The translations under genes were made by a program, and so were the position numbers. Positions 1 through 8,595 of a DNA stretch of 36,434 bases are shown here, one piece after another. The DNA comes from Chitinophagales bacterium (GTDB lineage: Bacteria; Bacteroidota; Bacteroidia; Chitinophagales; Saprospiraceae). The notes beneath the pieces were generated by a model. That model did no database searches and had not been told where the DNA came from. It saw nothing but the letters and a program-made list of their open reading frames with translations. The number at the start of each line of letters is the position of its first letter. Positions within the stretch are counted from its first letter, which is position 1. The DNA is taken from the NCBI GenBank assembly GCA_022360175.1, contig JAKSDI010000149.1, forward strand, positions 1 to 36,434, read 5' to 3'.

Positions 1-140
1 GTTTTGAGGGGTACGGTTTAGGGAAGTTTAGAAAAGGTTAAAGTGGTTAGTTAGAAGTGCGTAAAGCGCGCGTCGAATGAAGTGGCGTGGTAATTTGGCA
101 TTACGGTTTTGAGGGGTACGGTTTAGGGAAGTTTAGAAAA
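1..140 (+). repeat. Pair of 35-bp exact direct repeats
   Basis: The same 35 bases occur at 1-35 and 106-140, beginning GTTTTGAGGGGTACGG and ending GTTTAGAAAA, with a start-to-start distance of 105 bp. The first copy may begin outside the window. The spacer (36-105) has a similar G/T-rich, purine-biased composition with GGTTA and GTTAG words. I see no open frame here and no association with a recombinase. Related words (TTTAGGTGGTTTAGGG) recur at 1181-1196, just after the next gene. Confidence 0.85.
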
Positions 141-301
141 TGAGCGATTTATAGTGATTGTCTATGCAGGATAAGTAAAAGCTAAGTGACGCTTGCGATT
201 TGAGCTTGAATTTGCACTTGAACTTGATGAAATGAATGGTGAAGGTTCATTAAACTATTTTTCGGACGAATCATTAATAAAAGGAAAACAAAGCATATAT
301 C
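141..301 (+). other. Gene-free leader with degenerate hexamer repeat
   Basis: Together with the repeats before it, this makes about 300 bases without a gene. At 200-229 there are five degenerate tandem hexamers (TTGAGC, TTGAAT, TTGCAC, TTGAAC, TTGATG). The last 20 bases before the next gene hold a purine-rich AAAAGGAAAA stretch that could act as a weak ribosome binding site. I could not find a convincing TAnnTTTG promoter. Confidence 0.4.
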
Positions 302-1159
302 ATGAGTAATACGATTCGCCTTGGAGGGGTACCAGAGCATTTTAATTTACCTGTTCATCTAGCGAAGGAGAGAGGAGAATTCTCAAAACGAGGAGTAAAT
401 ATAGAATGGACTGACTTTAAAGGAGGTACCGGGCAAATGGCCAAGGCATTAAGAAATGATGAAGTTGATGTTTGTATTATTCTTACGGAAGGGATTATCA
501 AAGATATTATACATGGCAGTACTGTTAAAATTATTAGTCAGTATGTGATCACACCTCTCATTTGGGGAATACACACAGGAGTTGGCAATACACTGAATCA
601 TCATGCAAACGTCTATGACAAAAGATATGCTATCAGCCGTTTTGGATCAGGCTCTCATCTAATGGCTATAGTAGATGCGAATAGCAAGGGAAAGCATTTA
701 AGTGAAGACCAATTTGTAGTAATCAAAAATCTGGATGGAGCACTTGACTCATTAAGTGAGCAAAATTCGGATGTATTCTACTGGGAAAAATACACGACTA
801 AACCATATGTAGACAACGGACAATTAAAACGAGTTGGAGAATTTGCATCCCCATGGCCTTGTTTTGTCATAGCCGCTACTGATAAAATCCTTAAAGAGCA
901 ACCGGAAAATGTTATTAGGATGCTGCGTACTATTCATGATTCTTGTGATAGTTTCATGCAGAATGAGCAAGCCATATCCATGGTTAGCAAACGCTACGGT
1001 ATTCGTTTGGAAGATGTAGAACGTTGGTATCACAGTACAGAATGGGCAATCCACGGTTGGGTAAGTGATAAAATGCTAAAAAGCGTGATCTTTAATTTGC
1101 GAAAAGCCGGAATCATAGGAGAAGATGAAAAGATTCCTGAATTGATTTGGAAACGATGA
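302..1159 (+). CDS. NMT1/THI5-like substrate-binding-fold protein, cytosolic
   Basis: This 285-residue protein has the layout of a type 2 periplasmic-binding-protein fold of the NMT1/THI5 and nitrate/sulfonate-binding group: an opening strand (IRLGGVPEHFNLPVHLAKE), then KGGTGQMAKALRNDEVDVCI, the usual 'score the mark, count the ligand' segment, and a second lobe. It has no signal peptide or lipobox, so it should stay in the cytosol, and no ABC permease or ATPase gene is adjacent. Soluble, cytosolic members of this fold are known from bacteria and fungi (the Ca3427 type), with ligands mostly undetermined. The ATG start is preceded by an A/G-rich stretch. It is not part of an operon with the next gene, which points the other way. 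The ligand cannot be told from sequence; thiamine-pyrimidine-like or anionic small molecules are only family guesses. Confidence 0.7.
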   Translation: MSNTIRLGGVPEHFNLPVHLAKERGEFSKRGVNIEWTDFKGGTGQMAKALRNDEVDVCIILTEGIIKDIIHGSTVKIISQYVITPLIWGIHTGVGNTLNHHANVYDKRYAISRFGSGSHLMAIVDANSKGKHLSEDQFVVIKNLDGALDSLSEQNSDVFYWEKYTTKPYVDNGQLKRVGEFASPWPCFVIAATDKILKEQPENVIRMLRTIHDSCDSFMQNEQAISMVSKRYGIRLEDVERWYHSTEWAIHGWVSDKMLKSVIFNLRKAGIIGEDEKIPELIWKR

Positions 1160-1206
1160 AAAAATAGAGATGAATTCGGGTTTAGGTGGTTTAGGGATAT
1201 AATAAA

Positions 1207-1737
1207 TCAGAAGATATTTCCCAAAAAGTCCAGTGTGCCATCTTTCCATTTTTTGCTGGCAAGTGGCTTAATCATAAGGCCATCTTCAAGTACTCTATCA
1301 ATCACACCAAGCGACTGATGATCAGCTGTTAATAGCCATTTACACGAGTTGTGTACTGCTCTAAAACCATTAGACTTATAAAAACCGGCATCGGATGCAG
1401 TAAGTAATAAAAAATCTACTCCTGATGACTGTCCAAGATTTTCTAATTCTTTTAATAATTTGCTGGCTATTCGTTTATGTTGCTGAGCTGGATGTACACA
1501 TAAATCAACAATTCCAAAAATGCGTAAATGTTGGTTCTCATTATTTATCACACGATGATCTACTGCCATATGAGCAATCAGTTCATTATTTTCCCAGCAT
1601 AGGTATCGAAAACAGGGCAATTGCTTAAAGTATATTCTATCTGAAGGATAACCTGAAAAACAAATTGCAAATAGTTTCTGAATGGCTATTTGGGTATACT
1701 GATCTAATGTAAATTCTTCCTTTCTCTCCAGCTTCAT
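1207..1737 (-). CDS. GNAT family N-acetyltransferase
   Basis: A GCN5-related acetyltransferase of about 176 residues. The acetyl-CoA-binding motif A is visible as VDLCVHPAQQHKRIASKLLKE (strand beta4 followed by the Q-x-x-[KR]-x-[IG]-[AG] pyrophosphate loop), followed by a beta5 strand (DFLLLTASDAGFYKSNGF) with the typical Y-x-x-x-G-F near the end. The substrate is unknown; small-molecule or aminoglycoside-like acceptors are common in the family. The frame can be extended upstream to a GTG at 1782, but homologous domains begin close to MKLERKEE, so I place the start at the ATG at 1737. It is the third gene on the minus strand after the peptidase and the diadenylate cyclase, about 80 bp downstream of the latter, and may be co-transcribed with them. 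The words ACCACCTA occur twice just upstream (1778 and 1808). Confidence 0.78.
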   Translation of the reverse strand: MKLERKEEFTLDQYTQIAIQKLFAICFSGYPSDRIYFKQLPCFRYLCWENNELIAHMAVDHRVINNENQHLRIFGIVDLCVHPAQQHKRIASKLLKELENLGQSSGVDFLLLTASDAGFYKSNGFRAVHNSCKWLLTADHQSLGVIDRVLEDGLMIKPLASKKWKDGTLDFLGNIF

Positions 1738-1816
1738 AATAATTTGGTCTTGGGCTTGATCCAATTTAAGGCAAAATACCACCTAAGCAAGTAGTAAATT
1801 TTGTGTTACCACCTAC

Positions 1817-2608
1817 TTAAAAGTAGTTGCTCAATAATTCTTTGATTTCGCCTTCTGCTATTTTTCTTCTTAAGGTCCCTTCCACAGCAATAGAAATATA
1901 TCCAGTTTCTTCAGAAACGATAAATGCTGCTACATTTGCTCTTTCTGTAATTCCTACTGCTGCTCTATGTCTTAAACCTGCACTCTTAGGTAGGTTTGAT
2001 TTTTCTGAAACAGGGAGTATACAGCTTGCTGATTTTATCATTCCTTCTGAAATAATGACAGCTCCATCATGCAAAGGGCTTTGTTTATTAAATATACTTT
2101 CCAACAGAGGCTCACTAATTTCTGCATCTAATGCTACTCCTGAACTTACCAACCCCTCCAGGCTAAGATTGCGAGCTAAGACAATTAAAGCTCCTGTTTT
2201 TTTCTTGCTCATCCGCAACAAAGCAGATCGAACAGCCCTTATCTGCCGCCCTTTCTCTTCTGAGTTTTCCAGGTTTTTATCTATGATACGTTCGAGAAAA
2301 TTAGAACGCTGCCTCAGCGTATTTTTTCCCAGAAAAAGTAAGAAGCGACGAATTTCCGGTTGGAATATGATAATAATGATGATGACTCCTACGCTAACAA
2401 ACTGATCCAATACAGCAGCCAGCAAATCCATTCTAAGCTGCTTTACCAGCCACCATACCACATAGAGCGTTAGTACTCCTATAAATATATTAAAGGCGAT
2501 GTTTCCCTTTAATAATTTATAAATCTGGAACATGAGGTACCCCACTATTAGGATATCCAAAATATCCCAGATCCTTACCGGTAAAAAGCCAATATCAAAT
2601 AAAAACAA
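1817..2608 (-). CDS. dacA: Diadenylate cyclase, CdaA/DacA type
   Basis: This membrane enzyme makes cyclic di-AMP from two ATP. Three hydrophobic helices fill about residues 12-82, followed by a DisA_N catalytic domain with the two signature motifs: DGA at about 181-183 (in LHDGAVII) and RHR at about 213-215 (in GLRHRAAVGITE). The length (263) is normal for CdaA. The N-terminus matches the usual family opening (FDIGFLPVRIWDILDILIV), but the codon there is TTG; the only ATG nearby overlaps the peptidase stop in another frame and runs into a stop at once. The next in-frame ATG would delete the first helix, so TTG is the likely start. It begins six bases after the peptidase stop, which suggests co-transcription and translational coupling. 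The main Bacteroidota c-di-AMP synthase is usually of this type. Confidence 0.92.
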   Translation of the reverse strand: MFLFDIGFLPVRIWDILDILIVGYLMFQIYKLLKGNIAFNIFIGVLTLYVVWWLVKQLRMDLLAAVLDQFVSVGVIIIIIIFQPEIRRFLLFLGKNTLRQRSNFLERIIDKNLENSEEKGRQIRAVRSALLRMSKKKTGALIVLARNLSLEGLVSSGVALDAEISEPLLESIFNKQSPLHDGAVIISEGMIKSASCILPVSEKSNLPKSAGLRHRAAVGITERANVAAFIVSEETGYISIAVEGTLRRKIAEGEIKELLSNYF

Positions 2609-2614
2609 GCTTCA

Positions 2615-4786
2615 TTACTTTTGGTCACCATAATATACACCCTCATTCATGTTATAATACATAAAACTGAGTATATCTGCTCCTTCTTCTATCCTTTTTG
2701 CAGTAGGCACACCTGCTCCATGCCCTGCACTAGATTCGATACGTATCAATACGGGTTTATCTCCTTGCTGATTAGCCTGCAAAGCTGAAGCAAACTTAAA
2801 CGAATGTGCCGGCACTACTCTATCATCATGATCTGCAGTCGTAATCATTGTGGCAGGGTATGACTCCTCACGCACATTATGTATTGGCGAATAAGCATAG
2901 AGGTAATCAAAAGCTTCTTTCTCTTCACTGGTTCCATAATCTGTAGCCCATGCCCAGCCAATCGTGAATTTATGATAACGCAGCATATCTAATACGCCTA
3001 CAGCTGGCAATGCTACTGCATATAAATCTGGGCGCTGTGTCATACATGCACCTACCAATAAGCCACCATTCGACCTACCATGAATCGCTAATTTATCTGA
3101 AGAAGTATATTTATTAGCAATCAGGTATTCTGCTGCTGCCTGAAAGTCGTCAAATACATTTTGTTTATTTTTCAAAGTTCCTGCTTTATGCCATTGGCTA
3201 CCAAATTCTCCTCCTCCTCTAATATTAGGCACTGCGCAAACGCCACCATTTTCTAAAACTATAGGAAAAAGCATATTACGTGTCCTGTTAAAAGCAGGTG
3301 TTATGGATATATTAAAACCACCATAGCCATACAATAAAGTGGGATGGCTACCATCTAATCGAATGCCTTTTTTATGAATGATAAACATGGGGATTTCTGT
3401 TCCATCATAGCCCGTATAACGGACTTGTTTTACTTCATAATCTTCCGACTTAAAGTCAATTGTAGGTTTCTTAAAAGATGTTACTTTATAATCGGTAAGT
3501 GACAAGCGATAAATGGAAGCTGCCTGGATAAAAGAAGTGTACTTCAAAAAGGCCTCTTCACTTTCAGGCTTAACTTCAATATCCAGTATAGTTTCAAAGC
3601 CTGGTAATTCAACTGTTTTTTTCAAAGCACCATCCAGTGTATGTACCTGTAGTTTACTATGAGCATCTTTTAGATAATGTACAAGAAGGTGATCTCCAGC
3701 TAATTTCACATCTTTCAACAAATGCGCTGATTCCGGAATAACTTCCTCCCAATACTGAGGAGCCATTTGTTGTATATTGACCTTTATTAAACGCTGATTA
3801 GGTGCATTTAAATTTGTTATTAAATAAAGCTCGTCTCCCTGATTGCCCACCAGCGTGAAATCATTATTAAAATTTTGGACCAATGGCGAAAATGCCGGAT
3901 CATTTGTATGCAAATCCCTTACATAAAGAGCATTTCCACTTGTTGATTCTACTACATTCAAAGCAAGAAAACGCTCATCTGGTGTAGTTGTAGCATATAC
4001 ATTCCTTTGGGGAAACTGCCTGTCGGCAAATACTAATTCATCTTCATCTTGTGCAGTCCCAACCCGATGATAATATACCTGATGAAATTCGTTTTTACCT
4101 GCTAACTCCTGCCCTTCTTCTGGTGTAGGATAACGAGAATAAAAGAAGCCATCTTTAAACCAGGATATTCCTGAAAACTTCACCCATTTGATCGTATCAC
4201 TCAACATTCTACCATCGTTCAAATCTTTCACATAAATGGACTTCCAGTCGGAACCTCCTTCAGATACCTGATAAGCTAATAAGGAGCCATCTTCAGAAAA
4301 AGCGATTTCTCCCAGAGAAGCAGTACCATCTTTTGAGAAATTATTGGGATTAAGCACTGCCTCCATCGGACCATCTAAAGTAGCAAGGCGGTATAAAATA
4401 TCCTGATTCTGCAATCCATCGTTTTTGAACATATAATAAAATGTTCCTTCTTTTTTGGGAGCAGAAAAACGCTCGTGATTCCATAGTGCCGATAGCCTTT
4501 CTTTGATAGCTTCTCTATAGGGAATATGTTTCATATAGTTGGCCGTAAGGCGCTGTTGCAAATCCACCCAACGCAGTGTAGAAGCAGAATTGTCATCCTC
4601 AAGCCAACGGTAAAAGTCCTTGACTTCCTGACCAAAATAGTCATCTACAACTGATGTATCCTGATAAGTATCAGGGTATTCTACTTGTATTAAAGTCTCT
4701 CCAGGCGCTAAATAGGCCCCTTGAGGCGTTTCACTTGTACACGCTGTTAGAAGTAGCGCGGGAAGAATCCAAATGGTTTTTCTCAT
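2615..4786 (-). CDS. Prolyl oligopeptidase, S9A family, lipoprotein
   Basis: A 723-residue serine peptidase that should cleave short proline-containing peptides after Pro. It opens with a lipoprotein signal (MRKTIWILPALLLTACTS, lipobox Cys at residue 16), so it is anchored in the cell envelope. The middle is a seven-bladed-propeller-like region (about 80-440), and the C-terminal alpha/beta hydrolase carries a complete triad: Ser572 in GRSNGG, Asp655 in ADHDDRVVP and His689 in SSAGHGAG. The FGGFN-like stretch (YGYGGFNISITPAF) and the GGGEFG oxyanion-side motif are also present. The length fits S9A enzymes. It leads a minus-strand group with the diadenylate cyclase (gap six bases). The 251-bp divergent region upstream should hold its promoter, though no clean TAnnTTTG was found. 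Confidence 0.93.
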   Translation of the reverse strand: MRKTIWILPALLLTACTSETPQGAYLAPGETLIQVEYPDTYQDTSVVDDYFGQEVKDFYRWLEDDNSASTLRWVDLQQRLTANYMKHIPYREAIKERLSALWNHERFSAPKKEGTFYYMFKNDGLQNQDILYRLATLDGPMEAVLNPNNFSKDGTASLGEIAFSEDGSLLAYQVSEGGSDWKSIYVKDLNDGRMLSDTIKWVKFSGISWFKDGFFYSRYPTPEEGQELAGKNEFHQVYYHRVGTAQDEDELVFADRQFPQRNVYATTTPDERFLALNVVESTSGNALYVRDLHTNDPAFSPLVQNFNNDFTLVGNQGDELYLITNLNAPNQRLIKVNIQQMAPQYWEEVIPESAHLLKDVKLAGDHLLVHYLKDAHSKLQVHTLDGALKKTVELPGFETILDIEVKPESEEAFLKYTSFIQAASIYRLSLTDYKVTSFKKPTIDFKSEDYEVKQVRYTGYDGTEIPMFIIHKKGIRLDGSHPTLLYGYGGFNISITPAFNRTRNMLFPIVLENGGVCAVPNIRGGGEFGSQWHKAGTLKNKQNVFDDFQAAAEYLIANKYTSSDKLAIHGRSNGGLLVGACMTQRPDLYAVALPAVGVLDMLRYHKFTIGWAWATDYGTSEEKEAFDYLYAYSPIHNVREESYPATMITTADHDDRVVPAHSFKFASALQANQQGDKPVLIRIESSAGHGAGVPTAKRIEEGADILSFMYYNMNEGVYYGDQK

Positions 4787-5037
4787 TGGTATCTAATGGT
4801 TCTTTGACAAATCTCTTGATTCGAAGCAAATGATTTAGAAGAAAGCATCATTTTTTCTACTTGTATTTCTCACTCCTAAATTATTTGCTACAGGGTTTAC
4901 TCGGCCTGGCATAGCCTGCCTCGTGAGAGAAGTTGTTTATTTAATAAAGTATCCTGCAACTATAAATGCTAAAATGCGTACTATTATAGCAAAATCTAAA
5001 TAAATATAGTTTAAATTAACCCAAAACCGTAAATAAG

Positions 5038-6216
5038 ATGTACCTCCGTATACTAATTGTTAGCTCCTTTATGCTCTTAACGGTGGCTATTATTGCTCAG
5101 CCGGTCATTCGAACTAATGAAAACGGAGAAGCCATTATTGTATTTCCTGATGGTAGAACAATGTCTTTCTCAGAATACACTGCTGGTGGAGGTGCTGACA
5201 ATAATAATGACGCTACCGATGATGCTAATAAGTATCCGGTATTAGACGTAGAGATAGCCCCTCTAGCAGGGCAAATTCCTATCACTTCTGAAGACCTTCG
5301 CCGTATATCGGAACGCAAAACTCAATTGGCACAAACGGCGGCACAGATTGCCAATGATCGAGCTACTCAAGCCAAGCAACAGCGTACCTTACTTGAAGAT
5401 CAATACACAAAGGCATTGGAAAAAAATGCAGATGAAGAAACGATTAAAAGTATATCCAAACGTCTAGCTGCTGCAAGAAAAACGGAGCAGGAAACTCAAC
5501 AAGAAGCTCACCTGGCAATAGCAGAAGCTTCCAATGCAGAAGAAATAACACGTAGAGGAACTTATGTACAGGATTACATCAGACAGCAGGAATTAAAAGA
5601 GCAACAAGCGAAACAATATGAAGATTTAAAATTAACTGCTGCCAGCTCGTATGAGAACCTTGTACTAGATGATAACTATCTCCCATTTGCTCATACCGAT
5701 GAAGTAATTCTCCGCCCACCAACCCCTGAGTGCACTACTACCTTTGAAGGTAAAGACCAACAGGGACGTTATCGTAAAGATTTAAAAAAGCAATTGCTTT
5801 TCACACATACAGATGACCGCTTACGCCCTTACCTCGAAGAAGGCAGGGAGTATTTAAGTTGCTCAGGCTATTTTACCCAAATTGGAGGTTTTAGATACTT
5901 GACGCTGGAGTTTACTTTTGCTTACCCCAATGCACGGGAAGCTTATGGCTTTATAGAAAAAGGCAGTTATTTAATGGTCAAGATGCTTAACAATCAATTC
6001 ATTACGCTTTTCTCAGGCAAAATGGACAGAGGCACCTACGACACTAAAACAGAACTGCTTACCTATAGTGTACACTACCCTATTGACCAAGCTCAACTTA
6101 ATCTATTATCCCGTTCGGAAGTAGATCAGGTCGTTGTTTCTTGGAGTAGTGGTTATGAAGAATATGAAGTATACGAGTTAGGTTTCTTCATCAATCAAAT
6201 CGCTTGTTTGGATTAA
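5038..6216 (+). CDS. Secreted coiled-coil protein of unknown function
   Basis: I do not recognise this 392-residue protein. It has a Sec signal peptide (MYLRILIVSSFMLLTVAIIAQ), a short motif NENGEAIIVFPDGRTMSFSE that resembles the 'yaml-like' key-value opening seen in other Bacteroidota envelope proteins, an Asp/Asn-rich linker, and then a charged, Ala/Gln/Glu-rich helix from about 85 to 200 that is very likely a coiled coil. The C-terminal part (about 225-392) is mostly predicted beta strands with four cysteines spread over it (for example ECTTTF and LSCSGYF). There is no T9SS sorting domain. It is transcribed alone and converges with the next gene, only seven bases separating the two stops. 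Confidence 0.6.
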   Translation: MYLRILIVSSFMLLTVAIIAQPVIRTNENGEAIIVFPDGRTMSFSEYTAGGGADNNNDATDDANKYPVLDVEIAPLAGQIPITSEDLRRISERKTQLAQTAAQIANDRATQAKQQRTLLEDQYTKALEKNADEETIKSISKRLAAARKTEQETQQEAHLAIAEASNAEEITRRGTYVQDYIRQQELKEQQAKQYEDLKLTAASSYENLVLDDNYLPFAHTDEVILRPPTPECTTTFEGKDQQGRYRKDLKKQLLFTHTDDRLRPYLEEGREYLSCSGYFTQIGGFRYLTLEFTFAYPNAREAYGFIEKGSYLMVKMLNNQFITLFSGKMDRGTYDTKTELLTYSVHYPIDQAQLNLLSRSEVDQVVVSWSSGYEEYEVYELGFFINQIACLD

Positions 6217-6223
6217 AACGCTG

Positions 6224-7126
6224 TTATCCTTTTTGAATATGCTCTCTAATTGTTGTCAAAAGTCCACTAGCAGAAACTGATGATAGACTGACATCTAAAA
6301 TTTTCTCTTTGTTGTTCTGTCTAAATCGAGCACCAAAGTATAATTTTCCTTTTTGTTTAGCAATTACCATCACTATTAGTTTTTGCTTTGAAGGAACTCC
6401 TATTGCGCTGAAATCAGTACCATTACGATATAAATAACTGATTGCATTCAGGTCTGGATATACGAGATAAGCGTTCATCTGTTCCATAGGCATTTGCTGC
6501 CCTTTCACCTTCACTGTAAGCATACTCCGCTCTGTCCTAAGAGCGGAAGTACGGCCTAATGCATACCAATCAAAAGATGGTAAACGGAAGTTTAAATAGT
6601 GCTGATCTTTCTCTCTGGTCTGAAAAAAGGGAATTTGAGGGCATGATTTCCAGTCAAACTGTAATTTTGCTCCCCAGACTCGTACAGATGACTTGCTCCC
6701 AGTATAAAGCTTAAAAGGATGAGTTTTCCCAGGTGGTTCATTTAGCGGGACATCAATTTCTATAGGTTTGACCAATTGCAAAGGCATACTGTGGAGGGAG
6801 GCTCGTATCTTCAATTGCCAACTACAGTTCATTAGATCTCCGTTAGAAGCTGCAGGCCGATTGGAAAGTATCATTTCCTCCAGACTGTTATTTTCTATGA
6901 TAAAAAAGTCAACCTCCTGCTGCAGAAGTTCACCTGCTTCTCCCCTGATACTATTGGCGGGTATAGTAATACGAGCTCCTGAGGCTAATCTGAGTTCATG
7001 CTTTTTGCCAGGATAAACCTTAGCATGCTGATAGCCAGGGTGCAGCGGTAATAATTGATCTTCAATTGATGCAATAAGACAGCTATGTAAGCTGCGGACA
7101 GATAGTTGTTGTCGGGCAGTTAACAT
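6224..7126 (-). CDS. Hypothetical protein with ZU5-like beta domain
   Basis: A 300-residue protein of unknown role. Residues about 45-75 (LASGARITIPANSIRGEAGE followed by VDFFIIEN) resemble the opening of ZU5-like beta-sandwich domains common in Bacteroidota surface proteins ('G-[AT]-x-[IV]-x-[IV]-P-A-N-[AS]'). The rest is strand-rich with no motif I can assign. No signal peptide is visible; the ORF begins MLTARQQLSVRSLHSC, so it is either cytosolic or has a misplaced start. No alternative upstream start with a signal was found. It converges with the preceding gene. A word one base off the TAnnTTTG promoter consensus (AACCTTTG) lies on this strand at 7254-7261. Confidence 0.5.
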   Translation of the reverse strand: MLTARQQLSVRSLHSCLIASIEDQLLPLHPGYQHAKVYPGKKHELRLASGARITIPANSIRGEAGELLQQEVDFFIIENNSLEEMILSNRPAASNGDLMNCSWQLKIRASLHSMPLQLVKPIEIDVPLNEPPGKTHPFKLYTGSKSSVRVWGAKLQFDWKSCPQIPFFQTREKDQHYLNFRLPSFDWYALGRTSALRTERSMLTVKVKGQQMPMEQMNAYLVYPDLNAISYLYRNGTDFSAIGVPSKQKLIVMVIAKQKGKLYFGARFRQNNKEKILDVSLSSVSASGLLTTIREHIQKG

Positions 7127-7344
7127 CCATGTGTATTTTCTCTAGTCTACTAATGCCCGGAATTGCTAAGGAGGGGTAAAATCCGGTAGTTTTCTCTTAA
7201 GGCGTTGAAGATTGCTGCGAAGGGAGGCTACTTTAGTAAACGGAAACTATTTCCAAAGGTTACATAAAAAATGAACTTCTTAAGGAAATCTATTGATCTT
7301 AAACAAATGTTTAGAACAAATCTCGGAAAAACACTAAGAGAGAT

Positions 7345-7377
7345 AAAATAAAAAACTGCTCCAAAAGATTGAAGCAG
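7345..7377 (-). terminator. Intrinsic terminator after the PKD lipoprotein gene
   Basis: On the minus strand, CTGCTTC (7377-7371) pairs with GGAGCAG (7362-7356) with one G-U pair and an 8-base loop, and can be extended by two more pairs. It is followed by TTTTTTATTTTATC. This sits about 35 bases past the stop of the minus-strand gene ending at 7413, so it probably ends the sigma-factor operon. Confidence 0.75.
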
Positions 7378-7412
7378 CTCACTCTATGATGCGGTTGATT
7401 GAAATACTCTTT

Positions 7413-8567
7413 TTATTGAGGAAGGCTCACTCCTATTGTTCCTTCTCCTGAGAGAGGAGCAAACAATTGCCCTGTTTCACTATATAAATTGGCACTGAAT
7501 TGAATATTCATTTTACGGGTAGCTTCACCAAGTTCGTTCTCTTCATATTCTTCTATTGTATTGACTACAAAAAAAGCATCACTTGGCTGGGAATTTATAG
7601 ATGATGAATAAACCGTACCATCTTCTGCCGTGTATTCAATGATTACAGTTCCTAATTGATCAGGAGCAGGCAAAATCTCTTCTACCTCTTCCATTGAAAA
7701 AGCGTAGGACGTTTCCAGATAACCAATAAAATTAATAGGATTACTTGCTACACTATATATTCCTTTACAAACAGTAGCTGAACATACATCTCCTAAAGCT
7801 GTACCCAGGGTAGCAAACAAGCATTGCTGTGTAGAATTTCCTCCTGCAAGATTAAGGTTTACAAAATCGAGAGAATCAGTAGAACTTCCATTCCACATAT
7901 AATTAGTATAAAACAAGCTGGGAGAATTAAGCAGGCTAATCTGTACTCCATTATTATTCATAATGCCTTGTACACTAAAATCTACAACACATTCTTCTGT
8001 AGTAAGTCCCCATACAATGTAACGTTCATAACTTGCTTTCACTCCATTGGCTCCCGTTACTTCTAAATAGACGGTCCTGTCTTCTAAATTTTCATAGTCG
8101 TGTACAGGGCTGGCTTCGTTGCTGGTTGTCCCATCACCAAAATCCCAATGATAAGCATAAGGAGTTATTACATCATTGGAGACTACGCCAGAAGTAAAGG
8201 TCGCTCTATAAACAAGGTAGGAACTATCATACATAGGCACTAAATAATCATATGCTTTTGCCTGCAATGCACTATCAGGCATAGCTTGTTGGACATCAAC
8301 TCCTCTAAAAATAAAGCGAAGTTCTTCTCCAGTACCGTCCAAATGTTCAAAAGTAGCTGTATACGAAGTAAGGCCAGAGGTATCTAGTGCATTGCTTGCG
8401 CGCATCACATAGCCATCTTCTCCTGCTATCAAATTCAAATTATCAGTTCCCAGGCTTGCATCTACTTCAAAAACCGGCATGCCTTCCATTGGGTCAGGTA
8501 GCGTTACTTTTTGACAATGCATTAGTACCAATACACTGATGATCATTATAAAAATCTTTCCTTTCAT
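7413..8567 (-). CDS. PKD-domain lipoprotein
   Basis: A 384-residue envelope protein. It begins with a lipoprotein signal (MKGKIFIMIISVLVLMHC, candidate lipid Cys at 18, a relaxed lipobox LMHC). A PKD domain covers about 118-187 with the signature WDFGDGTTS at 141-149 and a closing strand. The remainder is strand-rich, with a long C-terminal region I cannot assign. PKD domains serve in protein or sugar contacts on the cell surface. It is the last gene of a three-gene minus-strand unit with an ECF sigma factor and a transmembrane beta-rich protein (28 bases after the latter) and is followed by a terminator, so it may be a surface partner or sensor in that signalling unit; that role is inferred from position only. 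Confidence 0.72.
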   Translation of the reverse strand: MKGKIFIMIISVLVLMHCQKVTLPDPMEGMPVFEVDASLGTDNLNLIAGEDGYVMRASNALDTSGLTSYTATFEHLDGTGEELRFIFRGVDVQQAMPDSALQAKAYDYLVPMYDSSYLVYRATFTSGVVSNDVITPYAYHWDFGDGTTSNEASPVHDYENLEDRTVYLEVTGANGVKASYERYIVWGLTTEECVVDFSVQGIMNNNGVQISLLNSPSLFYTNYMWNGSSTDSLDFVNLNLAGGNSTQQCLFATLGTALGDVCSATVCKGIYSVASNPINFIGYLETSYAFSMEEVEEILPAPDQLGTVIIEYTAEDGTVYSSSINSQPSDAFFVVNTIEEYEENELGEATRKMNIQFSANLYSETGQLFAPLSGEGTIGVSLPQ

Positions 8568-8595
8568 ACTCTTAGTACTATCAATTCAGAATTCT

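Noticed and set aside
1-140. Possible CRISPR array from the 35-bp repeats
   Set aside because: Only two copies, a 70-bp spacer, repeats not palindromic, no cas genes in the window.
1827-2405. 192-codon open frame opposite the diadenylate cyclase
   Set aside because: Antisense shadow; the minus-strand frame carries the complete DGA and RHR motifs of a real enzyme.
4787-5037. Copy of the 164-bp palindromic family around GGCCTGGCATAGCCTGCC
   Set aside because: Only a short imperfect inverted repeat; none of the shared interior words or terminal repeats are present.
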